Counted from the stretch's first letter, positions 45,698 to 58,970 are shown. The stretch: 64,000 nucleotides of DNA from Castanea sativa (GCF_040712315.1 NC_134021.1:31283501-31347500); one strand, 5' to 3'. Notes: generated by a model not told the origin, from the sequence alone. Made by a program: numbers and translations.

Positions 45698-48600
45698 ATG
45701 AATGAGCAGCAGCAGCACCACCATGACGAAGCCGAAGCCGAAGCCAAAGCCGACACGGCCCAAACCCTAGCCTCCTCATTGTCCAAGCTCTCCGCCTCCT
45801 CTCGCGGCGTACCCTCCGGCAAAGACTTTCACTTCTTCAACAACTTCGACGACTTCAAGAACCCCATCCGCGAAATCTCCAACAAATCAACGTCGATGCT
45901 CCACGCTATAAATAACAACGCGAGACAAGAAGGACCGCCCAAAGCTGCCGCTGCTTTCCCTGAAGAAGACATGGACGACGCCTACGATTGGCTTGTGAAT
46001 GTCAACGACGAGCTTCTTGAGCGGTTTGATGTGTCGGCCGACGAGTTCAGGAAGAAGGACGAGGCTGACTCCTCTGGGTTTCAGTTGGTGCATTATGGTA
46101 ATAAGAAGAAGGGGCCGAGTGCTAGTGCTAGTGCTGTAAAGGTGGCTACGAAGACTAAACCGAAGGTGCCATTTCACATACCATCCATAAGGAAGCCACA
46201 AGAGGAGTTTAATATTTTGGTCAATAATTCCAACCAGCCCTTTCAACACGTTTGGTTGCAGCAGCAGAGGAGCGACGATGATCAAATCACCACCTTTATT
46301 CATCCCCTAGTATGTTTTCTTTTCTTTATTAACATGTTCTTTTTTATTGTGATTGGAAAAACAAACACAAACACTAGTGTGTGGATGAAATGAAATGCAA
46401 CTCTTTATAGGCCTTCTTTTCTCAAATGGATGTTGTCCATTTGAGATGAATTAATGATGGAAAATGCATTGAATAGGTACTTTTCAGAGCTTCCATGCTT
46501 TTAGTAACTATTATATACATGCTGACAGTAGAAATGATAAGAGACACTTAGTATCATACTTTAATTTTGATCACTTTCTTCTCTGGGCATACATTACTGC
46601 CTTGATTTATTTTTGTTGGCTCATGGGTTTTTTTTTTTGTTGATAATCTGTGATGTTCATTTAAGAGGAAACTGATGGATAATCTTCCTTACAAATAGAG
46701 ATAAGAGCTCTTGAAAGATCATCCTTATTGAAACAGAAAGACTCTTTAGACCTAAGCGATAGCTTTGCAGCAACATGAGCAGCCTTGTTGCAATCTCTCT
46801 CTTCACCCAACAAAAAGAGCAACCTACAAACTGAGATTTTAAACCTAAGATATTACTAATTACATTATGGATGGCTCATGGGTTGGTTAACATGATTAGC
46901 TATATGTTCTAATTGAGACCATTCCGGGAGAGTGTTTTCGCTTTTCTGGTATTTATGCATTTTGATTGGAACTTCTGTTGCTTGTCTAATTGTAGAGTGG
47001 TTTGGAATTTTTTCTCTCTCGTTCTCATGTTTCTTCATATTCAATTATTGTATCCTCTCTCTTCATTTTCTTGTAGTCAGTTGTATATGTTGCCAAAATT
47101 AGAGTCAGTTTTCTTACTATTTATTGTTTGCTCATTCCTATAGGAGGAGCTTTCTTTTTTGGATTTTGTTGATAAAGACATTGGGAATGTGGATCCTGTA
47201 AACCCCCCTTCTATAGAGTCAACACCTTTCAAGCTTGTGGAGGAAGTGAAAGATTTGAAAGAGTTGGCTGCTAAATTGCGTGGTGTAAATGAATTTGCGG
47301 TAAAATTTGATTACTGAGATTTATTTCATTTCAACATGTTGTAGCCTGCTCTTACTTTTTTGAATATATTCTTATTGGCCAGACTGTTAACTGATATTTT
47401 TATTTAATTTTTGGTGCCCACAACAATCATTAACAAGTAGAACTTGAGCTACTTCTATTGGCAATGTGTAAAGTGCAAAATGAGTCCATGTGGTGTCAAG
47501 GGCTCAAGGAATTTTGTGTGTATGTTCAACTGGCAATTTCAACAATCCTTATGTCCACCTATATTAGCAAATGAGTACTCATAGTTACTTGCGGGAACTT
47601 CTAACACAGCCTTTTGGACAAGTCATTCTTTAATAAAATCATGAGGGTAATAGTGAGGACTGAATGTGGCAATTTTTTTTTGTGAGGTTGACACGTGGAT
47701 TCAGTTAGGTCGAAGGGTTTAACAGCTCTATAAAATTCTGGTGAACTAGATTTCGATATCAAGAGCTTTTTAATACCTTAAATAGTTGGTTACTGTGTGT
47801 GTTCTGAATAATTTGGCAAAGCAGTTGTTTTCTTTGTAATTTCAAAATAATTAACCCATTAAATCTTACTCTGATTACTTCTTTAGTGTGAATTGCTTGA
47901 CTCAATTGCTTCTCTATATGTACCATCTTGCAACTATTGTCACTATGAAGATAACATGGGGCTGATAATGTACATAGAAGTTTCTGATGTTGACATTTTT
48001 AATGTTGGTGAGAGATTTCTGTTCAAAATTCTCCATTAGTTCTGATTATGGAATGTTATTTTTTTATTTTTTTATTTTTGTGAGTGTGTATCAGCTACTC
48101 ATAAAATATTGAAAGTTTATTTACCTTTTCTTTTTTCTTCTTTATTTCTTCCAATTAATCTATGTGGGATGGCTGGCCCTGGACTTAATCTAGGTTTTCT
48201 TAAAGATGACATATTAATACTAGGACTACTTTGTTTCTTTTGGGTTAAATTTTATTAAAATATCTGTTCCTGTATATGTATATATATTTTTTCCAGTAAG
48301 TGTTCCTTTATGTTCATTTTAACTTCTGTGATTGTTTAGGTTGATTTGGAACATAATCAATATCGATCTTTTCAAGGGTTGACTTGCTTGATGCAAATAT
48401 CTACCAGAACCGAAGATTTTGTTGTAGATACTCTAAAGCTTCGAATTCATATTGGCCCATATTTAAGGGAGGTTTTCAAGGACCCTACCAAGAGAAAGGT
48501 TGGTCTTTTGCTCACCAACTAGTGTTTTTTTTTTTTGGGGGGGGGGGGGGGAAAGGGTATTAGATTTACCAAATTATGTGATACTGGGAAATATTTATAC

Positions 48601-51600
48601 TCAATTAGGTTATGCATGGAGCAGATCGAGACATTGTGTGGCTTCAGCGGGACTTTGGCATTTACATTTGCAATTTGTTTGACACTGGCCAGGTTTGCAC
48701 TTCAAAATCACTAATTGTTGGGATTTATATATAAGCCTTGTATCTATTGCTTTTTGTCTCTGTAGGTAAAAACCTTATATTATGGTTGGTGTATTTCTCA
48801 GTACTGTGGTTCCACCAGAAACTAATTTATCCAAGTAGTTGATATTGCTCTGCATGCACAATACTGGGCATAGGATCATACTGATTTTTTTTTTTGCAAC
48901 TCACCAACTTTTTGTGCTACTAGATATCTCAGGTTATCTGTGTCTGATTATTCCCTTTAATTTCATTTTCCCTTTGCCTTTCTATTCTATTTTATTTTAA
49001 ATTAAAAAAAATTCCTTGTTGATCTCATTCACTTTTTACTTCAGGGAGAGGCTTCTTACTCTATTCACTTCAGTTCTCTTCTCTTGTTTTATTATTTGGA
49101 TACCCATGGATTTATTTCTATGTTATGTTTTAAAAAGCTTCATATTTTAGCATGAGTTTTAAGGCTTTACTTTGTCCTTCTAAAGAAAAGGAAGTTGTTA
49201 TTGTTTTTTTAGTAGTTTTTAGTAGTAGCAGGCTACAAAGGGGGTAGCATTCTCCCATCTTGTCAAATGGGTTGAACTCAAGACCTACTTATTAAAAGGG
49301 AAGAGTAATCACTGGTTACTAGGGCTAATGGTAGATAGGAAAGTTGGTCTTTCTATTAAGATGCTTGGCAAGATTCTCTTGGTTGCTATCCTTCCCCACC
49401 CTTCTTCACCCCAATATGCTCCTCTTTTTCCCCACTTTTAACATGTAATCATAATTATTTTGTGATATTCTCGTACTTACTATGAATATGAACTTTTCTT
49501 TTTGATCCTCAGGCCTCGAAGGTATTGAAATTGGAGAGAAATAGCTTGGAGTTTCTTTTGCATCACTTTTGTGGAGTTTCTGCTAACAAAGAGTATGCTT
49601 TTTAAATTAATTTTCAGTTTTACTAGATTCAGCTGTTACTGTTTATCACGCCCCCAAAAAAAGCTGCTACTTATGGGTTGACTACTTTTCCTTCTTCTGC
49701 GTTACTATAAGGTTGACTTGACAACTCCTTGCAGATACCAGAATGCAGATTGGAGATTACGCCCTCTTCCTGAGGAGATGCTCAGGTACATGTAGAGCTT
49801 GTCATGCATTTCCTGCTTGAAATTCTTCTCTTGGTTGCCTCCAAAATTTTAGTTATTATTGTTATTAGTTAAAAGTAAATTTAATAAGTCATTAACCCAA
49901 GTGAATTAGTAGTTCTGAAGGAATCCACCTCCTGTCTATATGTAATTAGAGTCGTTTACTTGCTCACTTTATCATCACTTTGCATTTAAGATACATCTGT
50001 TGGTAATGTAGTTGAATTAAGAATATGAACAGGTTTGTAATTTTACAATGACTATCTCAATATTTGACTATTGTAGCCAAATAGTCATTGGAAGATACAA
50101 GCAAGCGAGTGTTGTAAGTCTATGGGTCTGTGAATCATCTTCTTCTTTCCATTTCGTACAGCAAGTGGATATGCCTTGTTTGGTGACAGAGTGGCTGGCT
50201 TGTTGGAGAAGTCATGTTGGAGATATGGAAAGGCCGTAATTTGGAATGCTGTACTATTGGCAATCATGTGGCGTATATGGCGAGAACATAATACTTACTT
50301 TTGAGGGACATGGAATTTCAGTTCTGGATTTGAAATTCTTTTTTTTTTTCCTCAAAAGAATGCTATACATTTGGATTGCAACGACGAGCTATTTTTCTTT
50401 CTCAAATGTGGGATTTTTTTTTAAGTTGCTAAATTTAGTCATTTTTGTATTTACCCTTGTCTACTTCTTTGTACTAGGATGGTGCACATATTTTTGTACT
50501 TTTATAAGAGAAGATACTACTTAAAAATGTATGTAATTGTCAAAATATGAATTTCTACATTCATTACAAATCATGTTTTGTTTTCTTAGTTTGGTAATGT
50601 TTTGTGAGTGGTCTAAATTCAAAGTTTAAGGTGTTGCATGCTCATGATTACTTGTTTGCTATTTTCCACTAATGATAAAGGTTTTTTAACTTATATCATC
50701 ATCTAATTGTCTTCTTATGATCACAGATATGCCAGAGAAGATACACACTATCTATTGTATATATATGATTTAATGAGAATCAAGCTGTATGCAATGCCTA
50801 AAGAGGCAGACAATATTGATGCTCCGTTAGTAGAGGTAATTCCTCCTGCACCATTAGCATCTTCTATAGATTTTATGGGATTGTGAATTTTTTACCCTTT
50901 AGTGATTTTTACACTCTGCGTTCATGTGATATTGTGTATTATAATTTATATATGATTTAATGAGAATCAAGTTTTTTTAAATGCCTATGTATAATGGAAA
51001 TTTTGATGCTATTTTAGGAGAGATGTAGTCTTCATGGACCATTAGCACGAGCTCCCAACTCATCTAGAAAATAAATTGGGCCCTATGTTGATAATATACT
51101 TGTTGGTTGGATTTTATGGAAGTTCCTTGGGTTTATGTATCTCATTGAGGTTTGTCATTGGTTTCATCCTTTTATGATATTTGCATTGTTTGTGGCTGCA
51201 CATTCATGTGATGTTGCATAAAGGGTATGAAAATTTTGAAGCTCCTTCAGTGGATGTATAATCTTCATGCACTGATCCAGCCATCGAAGAATAACTTGTT
51301 ACTACTTAGAAAATTATACGAAATAAAAAATTTGTTGGAATTATACAAAAATTTAGATCTGCCCGTGCCTAAAAGTGCCTGTAATTCATAATCTAATGAA
51401 ATTGAAAATTATTATAACACTTCACATTAAAGCAATTATCTGTGGCTTCTCTGTGAGCTAATGTTTCAATGATTACAATGTGGACATTCCATTGTTCGTT
51501 TAGTTGATTTTTTTTTTTTTTGAAAATTAGTTTTGGCACCAGAGGGAGGGGTGGGAGGGACATTTGCAAATTAGGAACTGTGTATTTGGATTGGTTTCGA

Positions 51601-54600
51601 TCGGTACATACTTGGATTGATGACATCAGTTTATTTTAACAGCTTATAGTGAGGCCAGTATGCATTATGGAGTCTCCACTAAAATGGTCTATAGGTTTTC
51701 TGCTTTTGTTGGATTATTCTATTATCATTTCATCTAGATGCTTAGAAGTAGCAGCCGTCATTTCTTGTGATGAATTAGAAATTTTTTAACCATCATTTTT
51801 AGTAAGGGATATGAGTCTTTAAGGGCCTGTTTGGTTTGAGCAAAAAAGTGGTGTATTTTGTATTCATTTTCAGTTTTTGTGGGACCCACCATTAAAAAAC
51901 TTTTTTAGCTTTGTATTTGTATTCAATTTTCATTTTTAGTATAAAAAAAGGATTTGAATACAAAAACTAAATACAACTTTTTGGTGTTTTCATTTTCTTG
52001 AAAATGAATACAGTGGCATTTTTGTAAAAAAAAATCAAATCTGTGGGTTCCACTATCACTGACTTGTCATATCAAAGAACACACACTCTCTCTCTCTCTC
52101 TTTATTGGTGGTTGTCATAAAAAAAAGCGAAGGGGAAGACAAAGCAGAAAATGATACCAAACAAAAAAATAGATGGGAACAAAAAATAAGTACAAGATTT
52201 GAGTATAGAAAATGAGTAGAGGAAATGAATACAACCTCAACACAAACCAAACTGGCCCTAAGCTACCATAGTCAGGTTGATGTAAATGGAAGTGACTATT
52301 TGGAGAATAAAGTTGAGCCTCGGCTCCAGCCATAGGGGTAGAGTAGATATTCTCTCTTTTTATTGATCTCTCCTTTCCTCATTTATTTATATCTTTATGG
52401 TGTTTTCACTTAGTATCAGTGAAACCAGTGGTCAACCAATTTGTTCCTAAGTAGATCCCTGATGGTCTTTAAAATTTTTCTGACTTGAATGTGAATCGTA
52501 AAATCACAAGTGAGCTAGCTCACTAGAGTTTGATTTGGCCTATAAGATCTAATCATATTGTATGGGTCAAGATTTTTGAAATTATTTAAATTATTGATTA
52601 TAGAACTTAAATATTTGCTGTGAACTCATAATTTTTTATCTCTTATTTTGTTGCTCTTCTATCTGCATGCTTTGGGGATCTTGTTTCGTTAGATTGAATA
52701 TGTTTCACTCTCACTGATTTCAAATGATAAGATCCTTTGCTTGTGGTATACAAAAGCCTGGAGTTTTAATAGGGGATCATTTGTGGATGATGATCCTTGG
52801 AGTAGGATATCCATTAAAGTTAAAAGTCAAAATTGTTTGTAAAAACGTGTCTAACAGAAATATGAAATTTCGATTATCTAGTTTGGTTGAATTTTCAAAA
52901 TGATTGGATTTAATTGATAGGAATTTCAATCCTATCAATATGAAATTTCGATTATCTAGTTTGGTTGAATTTTCAAAATGATTGGATTTAATTGATAGGA
53001 ATTTCAATCCTATCAATTTGAATATCCATTATTTTGACGAACATAAAAAAAGAAGGAATTTAGAGTATTATAATAGTTATGACAATTTTGGGATTGATGA
53101 TGACTATGATGTGGTAATGGTGGTGGCGGCGGCAACCATGTTGGTGGTAATGATGGTGCCAGCATTGGCAGTGTTAGTGATATGGTAATGGTAGCGATGG
53201 TGGTGTGGTGGCGATGGCAGTGAAATTGATGTTGACAGTGGTGGTGGTATTGGCCAATGGTGGTGGTGGGAAAGTAATGAGTGGTAGTGTTACAAGATTT
53301 TGTAAATGACACCTTTCCCCATTGGAATTTTTACTTGGGATTTGGATGCTTGATTTCCAAGTTTAAAAATCCCCGAAAATTTTGAGTTACATTTTAAGCC
53401 AAACAAATGAAATCAATATCGAGAATTTCCAAACTATGACTTTCAGTAAACTTCCATTCTCAAATTGCTAACAGTAGGGAGCAAAATGCTTATTACCATT
53501 GGTTAAGGGGAAAACATTGATCAATTTAGAAGTTTGTGGGAGGACATTGCAATTGCACCATAGTTAGAGTAGGTGTTAGGTGGGGGGGGGGGGGGGTGGG
53601 CGAGTGCAATTTGCCCCCTTTTTTTGACTAGCAAGGTATGGAAATCTGGGTGCTTGACATCCTTGGTGGGATTTTCAGGGGATATTTGGGTTTCGTTTGG
53701 AGGCAATTGGTAATTGAGTATATGTGCAAGAAACTCTCTACCTGACTGCCTTCCCTCATGTATGGGGATTCTTAGGAACTTTCTGGAACTGGTGTGATTG
53801 GTGGTCATGGTTTGGTCTAAGGCATGAATATAAGTTTGTAAATTCTTCAAATATTGCACAACAGAAATTGTATTGGCTGTGACCAAATTTATCTTCCTTT
53901 CCAAGTAACTATAAACATGTATAATTTGATCAATTCTATTGGTTTTTTCACTATTTTCCGTATGTTATGATGTTTGTCAATTACTATAACTTCTCATTGT
54001 TTACTGAAATATCTTTTTGCTGATAGGTCTACAAGCGCAGTTGTGATGTGTGCATGCAGCTATATGAGAAAGAGCTTTTGACAGAAAATTCATATCTCCA
54101 TATATATGGGTCTATTTCTTACTCTCAGTTTCTCGAAAGTTCTTTTCAAATGGGTGTTGGTCTACCATTTTTTGGCTCTTCAACGTCTTCTTTATTTTAT
54201 TGATTTTCGAACCTTTTATTTTGAAATGTAAATCTTATTTATTTTTTATGGGATGATCCCAGTTGTGTGCTTGCATACTTGGGTTATGCCCTCTTTTGAA
54301 AAATACATTTATGTACTTATGTATATAAAGTAAGAAATTTTGTCTTCTTTGCCTTTTACCCCATTGACCCCCTGTTGAAATCTTTATTTTATTTGGCTGT
54401 GTCAAATTTTCTTTTTTAACAACTTCAGTCAATATTTATTCTCTCTCGATGCAGGTTGCCTAGTGCCAGTTTCGATGCTCAGCAGCTTGCCATTGTTGCA
54501 GTACGTTGCTGGCCATTTTCCTGTACCTTCTCTTTTATTATTGAGATAAATATTTTTCAGGGTTATTTATTAAGAAGTTTTTTATATCATTGTAGTTGAT

Positions 54601-56662
54601 ATAATTGTTTGACTTGTAGGAGCCATGGAATGTATCAATCAAAATATAAGGGATTTCACAAAATAAAAACCATCTCATCTTTCAAAATGAACAGATGATT
54701 AATAGGATAGTTTAAGTCAACTGATAATCTGCAGTTGGTTTCTCTATTGTAGTGATCTCTAGTTATGTGGGTTTCTTTTTTTATTTTTTATTTTAATATA
54801 AATTTTAGATTTCATACTTAACTTGCTTCCAGGGCCTTTGTGAGTGGCGAGATGTGGTTGCTCGTGCTGAGGATGAGAGTACTGGATATATATTGCCAAA
54901 CAAAACTCTTCTTGAAATTGGTAGGGAAACCTAAGAAAATTTTTATCAGCTTGATTATTTATTTTGAAAATGGTGTCCATACAATATGTTCTTACTATTT
55001 TTATTATTCTTTTGTATTAGCCAAGCAGAAGCCTGACACTACTAGCAAGTTACGTCGATTGGTGAAATCAAAGCACCCTTACGTTGAGCACAATCTCTCT
55101 CCTGTTCTTAGCATCATTAGGCATTCTGTACAAAATGCTGCTGCATATGAAGCTATTGCTGAACATCTGAAGGTGGGACTTAAGGAAATTGTAAGGCCCA
55201 GATGGAGCTTGATGATAGTGTGAGAAATGAAATTGCTGCATAAATTTTGAACAATTGCTCCACAAAATTAAGGAATATGGATATAATCTAGAAATAGGAA
55301 ACACCAATTTGATAGGTTAAGCTTTCAACAATAGAAACTGAAGACTACAAATTTTGATGTGATAGAACAGGCTTTGCAACATTTAAAGCATGACCACAGA
55401 GATACAGTTGATTGTGTCTTCATGTAGCCTGCTGTTATGAAACAAAATAAAGAAAGTCAAGTTAATAATGATGAATAGAAATTTGTTGGGAGCTTGTAGA
55501 ATCTGATATTTATGGGGTGTGGCAACGATTTCTACAAATGTTATAGTTAAAATAGGTAATGGAAGAAGTTAGTGGTTATTATTATGAATGATTCTTGTTA
55601 TCACTTTTATATAATTTATATAGTCACTATAATTTAATTGTTTTAAAACCTGTCTGGTTATGTAGGTAGACTAATGAAGGTGGCTTTGACGCTGCTAGGT
55701 GTAGTGTACTTTTTTGAATGTCTGACCTTAGATTGAGAAAGTTTATGCATACAGTATTATATCTTTGTCCTGCCCAAGCAATTAATTAGCAAACTTGTGA
55801 GTTCATGAGGCTTTGCATTGAGTGGAGCAAATTGAAAGGATGTAAAATTTATATAGAGTTTCACTTGTTTAATTATTTTCCCAATATATGAATTTTTTAT
55901 CTATAGTTGTGTTCGAAATGGTGTTTTTTTGTGCTACAGATTTTTCACCTTGCACTGCAAAATGTTGATCCTTATTATTCTAAATAGCATTAATTTTTCA
56001 TTGTTCAGGCATCAGAAGAAACTACAGTTACAGATGGATCTGATGCCTTCTCACCTGATGCTCCTATAAAACGTGAAGCTGGAAATGCTAGAAGAGTAAG
56101 CATTGATGGGGGTGATACAATGAATGGTAATATGTCTGCACTTTTGCATTCTCCTCAGCTGAAAGATGAGTCTTCAGAGCTTGGATGCAGTGCCTCTGAA
56201 GTTGACAAAGATGGAAGAGGATTCCCCTTTGAGCGTTCAGATAAAAGTGGGAACATCAGTATAAATTCTGATGGTTATAGTTCACAGCTTGTCGGAGGAA
56301 GCCTCACTACTGGGCAGAGCAGAGATGCAATTGATGATACCTCGGTGTTGGGTTCAGCGAAGGTTGTAAATCATGATTATTTTTTAGATGATTTGGATTC
56401 TTACTGACAGTGGTTTAGTCTAAAACTAATTGCCTTATCCTTTGTAGGTTACTGGAGCAACTGTTCAGATGCTTAAGAAGCCTAGCCGTGCTTTTGGGGC
56501 ACTACTGGGGAATTCAGCCCCAAAGAGAAAGTTTGGTACCAACAAAAAGGTGAATTTTATACGCTCATTTAGATAATGAAGCACATTGTAATTCCTTGCC
56601 AACTGTTATTCTGCGACTCCAATATCTGGTGTAGTTAATCCTTGAACGTGGCATCCTACATT

Positions 56663-56701
<39 letters not shown>

Positions 56702-57664
56702 AAAAAGAAGGAAATAGATGGAGTTTGGCTTTTTATTTATTTATTTATTTTGGTCGGGACCTTTGTTTTATAACCCATGTTCGCTGATGCTTCTTTTCTG
56801 CTTGTCATGGGAACTTAGCCTATGGCCTACCTGCAAATGTCTTGTGAGTGCAGGATGTGGGTAATTTTATGATATTTGAACATGTTGAGGGCGTGGGTAA
56901 CTATTATTGAGGCACGTTTTATTTTTAATTATTTGAACCTCTGTAATTTGATTTCATATGTTGTTGCAGTTAATGATCTAATTGGCTTTATTTTTTTGTA
57001 CTAAACTATATTAACAATCTTTTACCAGGAAGAGATTAAGTTGGAGCAAATCAGATCTTCAGTGAACCTTCCCTTCCACTCTTTTTCTGGCACAAGTGAG
57101 CAGTCAAAATTAGTTATAGAAGTGCCAGATACAGCCGTGGAAACTTGTCAACCTCAAGGGCATGCTGCTGTGCCAGCTGCCAACTCTAGATCAGATGATA
57201 TTATAATGTTGGAAGATAATCTAAATATAGAGGAACCAATACATGGAAATTTAGAAGCCACAGATGAGCATAAGAGTGATTTTGGGGCATCTGCTTCGGA
57301 AATGGATGGTGAGCCTATGTCTCTCTCTGAATTGTCATCAAGCTTCCAGCAATGCTTTGAGTCAATTAATCAAAATGGGAATGGCAGAAAAAATGAGAAA
57401 TCTCAGGAAGCTGGCTGTGTCTTGCAGCTGAAGCCATTTGATTATGAAGCAGCAAGGAAACATGTCAGATTTGGAGAAGATCCAGAGGATGAGTTGGGGT
57501 CAGAGGGTGACAAAGGTTTAAAGAGCCGGCGTGATTCTGGGGGTAAGAAAAAAGGCCCAATTAAAGGTCGAGTCCAAAGAGATGATGGAACAGGAGAATT
57601 TCCTCAAGGAAGACGACGTCAAGCTTTTCCGGCAACTGGGAACAGAAGTGCAACTTTTCGCTGA
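45698..57664 (+). CDS. RRP6L2: RRP6-like 2, exosome-associated 3'-5' exoribonuclease
   Basis: Fourteen GT-AG exons: 45698-46309, 47144-47299, 48340-48498, 48609-48692, 49513-49592, 49735-49785, 50727-50835, 54027-54109, 54455-54500, 54833-54920, 55021-55172, 56009-56362, 56448-56549, 57029-57664. Phases agree throughout; 903 aa. Residues about 257-420 are the DEDD-Y exonuclease: [13 protein letters not shown] (D258, E260), [14 protein letters not shown] (D317), [14 protein letters not shown] (Y382, D386). An HRDC domain follows (about 449-530, [16 protein letters not shown]). The C-terminal 360 residues are Ser/Gly/acid-rich and probably disordered, with [13 protein letters not shown] near the end. 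RRP6-type enzymes trim and degrade rRNA precursors and nuclear RNAs with the exosome. Length is close to Arabidopsis RRP6L2. The ATG context and two telo boxes upstream support the start. All catalytic residues are present. Confidence 0.96.
46670..46850 (-). pseudogene. LINE RNase H fragment in RRP6L2 intron 1
   Basis: The minus strand reads [17 protein letters not shown], like the end of the RNase H domain of plant L1 ORF2. Only this short piece is recognisable. It is antisense to the host gene. Confidence 0.45.
48523..48551. repeat. T/G homopolymer tract in RRP6L2 intron 3
   Basis: A run of about 14 T followed by about 15 G, 60 bp before the acceptor of exon 4. Confidence 0.9.
50940..51300 (+). 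pseudogene. Decayed extra copies of RRP6L2 exon 7 within intron 7
   Basis: TATATGATTTAATGAGAATC of exon 7 (50755-) recurs at about 50948, and the following text (AATGCC.., TTGATGCT.., CACCATTAGCA, TTCATGTGATATTG) is matched in order. A third partial copy near 51225-51280 has TTGAAGCTCCTTCAGTGGA. These are about 200-270 bp apart and frameshifted, so they are not used as exons. Confidence 0.7.
51823..52258. mobile_element. Tourist-like (PIF/Harbinger) MITE in RRP6L2 intron 7
   Basis: TIRs GGGCCTGTTTGGTTTGAG (left) and GGGCCAGTTTGGTTTGTG (right, reverse complement). A TAA trinucleotide flanks both sides (51820-51822 and 52259-52261), as expected for PIF/Harbinger. The interior has mirrored TTGTATTCATTTTC blocks. 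Confidence 0.8.
52860..53018. repeat. Near-perfect 79-bp tandem duplication with a 10-bp hairpin
   Basis: TATGAAATTTCGATTATCTA starts at 52861 and 52940. Each unit contains ATTGATAGGA and TCCTATCAAT separated by 7 bases. Confidence 0.92.
53090..53290. repeat. GGTGGT/GATG low-complexity tract in intron 7
   Basis: Degenerate GGTGGTG, GATGGTG and GTGGCG trimers. Both strands give small frames that are only products of the repeat. Confidence 0.75.
53582..53597. repeat. Poly-G tract in intron 7
   Basis: About 15 consecutive G, then TGGGCG. Confidence 0.9.
56669..56697. repeat. (CT)n microsatellite in RRP6L2 intron 13
   Basis: About 29 bases of CT. Confidence 0.95.
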
Positions 57665-58130
57665 ATCTCTTAACAGATTAATGTGTGAGAGAAATGAAAA
57701 GAATGTTGTGTTTCCGAAGTAAAGGTTGTCAAAAAGAATATCAATTAAATCAAATGAGAAAATTAAACTACGTGAATCTTGTTTCATTGCTAGTCTTCAT
57801 CATGAAGCAAGGCCAGGCATTATGACCAACTCTTTACTCTCTATCTTTTTCTGGTGGGAAAAAAAGAGCACGAGACAGGACCCTGAGGTCCTGTATTACT
57901 AGTATGAAGAGTGGTAATGAGGGTCCCACTTCAGGCTTAATGCTTGGGGTGTTGAGGACCTATACTGTGCATATGGACAGGACAGAATCCAGCATGGGCA
58001 ACCGACAGTCCACCCATTTCATTAATAATGTGTTCCCTTTAATGAAAGTTTTATGTTCGAATTGAGGGTAGTAAGCAAAGCAAGATGGGTTACGTGGAAG
58101 TTAATTCTAGTTATTATTTAAGGTCAAATT
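57665..58130 (+). other. 3' UTR and flank of RRP6L2
   Basis: Follows the TGA at 57662-57664. An inverted repeat ACAGGACC / GGTCCTGT with a 4-base loop lies near 57875-57894. The poly(A) site is not fixed. Confidence 0.45.
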
Positions 58131-58325
58131 TGCTTATTTTGCTAAAATTGAAAATTTTTTGCTAAAAGTACCGTAGATAAACGTAAAAGTTAGCTGAAAT
58201 AGTACAATGAGACCTATGAATAGTATCAAAAAGTGCAATGAGCTTATGGATAGTAGCAAAAATAAGCTAAATAGTAAATTAAGCTAGTTTTTAATTTGAA
58301 ACCAAATGCACACTTAGTGGTTTTA
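58131..58325. repeat. MITE-like dispersed repeat, copy 2
   Basis: Same ordered blocks as 6126-6345: GCTAAAAGTACCGTAGATAA, GAGACCTATGAATAGTA, AGCTAAATAGT, and an end with AAACCAAATGCACAC. Confidence 0.6.
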
Positions 58326-58845
58326 GTTTGAAAACAGATTAATTTTTTAAGGCAAAAGTATCTTTTGGTCCCTCATAAGTTTGTCCCGAGATAATGTTTA
58401 GCCCATTGTGTTGTAATTTACACATTCCTAAAACTATGATGTCTTACTAGCCTCACTGCATGCTAGAATCAGACTTGCATGTGATTTGTGTGCGCAATGA
58501 GGTTTTTTTTTGGTTTAGTATTATAATTTTTAATTTAACTCAATTTGAGGCTTTTATGTTTGTCTACTAATATCATTTATTTGTGAACTATTGATAGAAT
58601 TAGGACTTACGTGAGGCTAGCTTAAAAAAATAGAGCAAATCCATACATGATTTAAATGCTATTTTAGTGTTCATTTTTTAAGCTAGCCTTATGGAATTCC
58701 TGACTATATTAATATTAGTGAATAAATGTGTAAACCTAAAATTGGAATAAATGAAAAACTATGACGCAAACTAAAATAAAGAGTCTCAATGCATATGTGA
58801 AGGGCGTGTGATGAGATTAATAGTATTTTAAGATTTCATCTATAA

Positions 58846-58955
58846 CACCAAGAATTTTGAAGTTCAATTGGTTAACACCCTTTTGGTGTTTCTAGGACAT
58901 CTTGGGGTCAAACCCTCTTTCCACTTTGTAACTATGGAATTGTGAAAAGAAAAAA
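58846..58955 (+). mobile_element. Short tRNA-derived SINE with perfect target duplication
   Basis: About 110 bp. AGTTCAATTGGTTAACA (A-box region) and TGGGGTCAAACCC (B-box region) are followed by an A-rich tail GAAAAGAAAAAA. AGATTTCATCTATAA flanks it exactly on both sides (58831-58845 and 58956-58970). Confidence 0.8.
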
Positions 58956-58970
58956 AGATTTCATCTATAA

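Noticed and set aside
49210..49330. SINE-like segment in RRP6L2 intron 4
   Set aside because: On the minus strand GAGTTCAACCC resembles a B box, but no convincing A box, tail or target duplication was seen.
53013..53312. Minus-strand His/Pro/Thr-rich 99-codon frame
   Set aside because: Product of a GGTGGT/GATG low-complexity tract inside an RRP6L2 intron.
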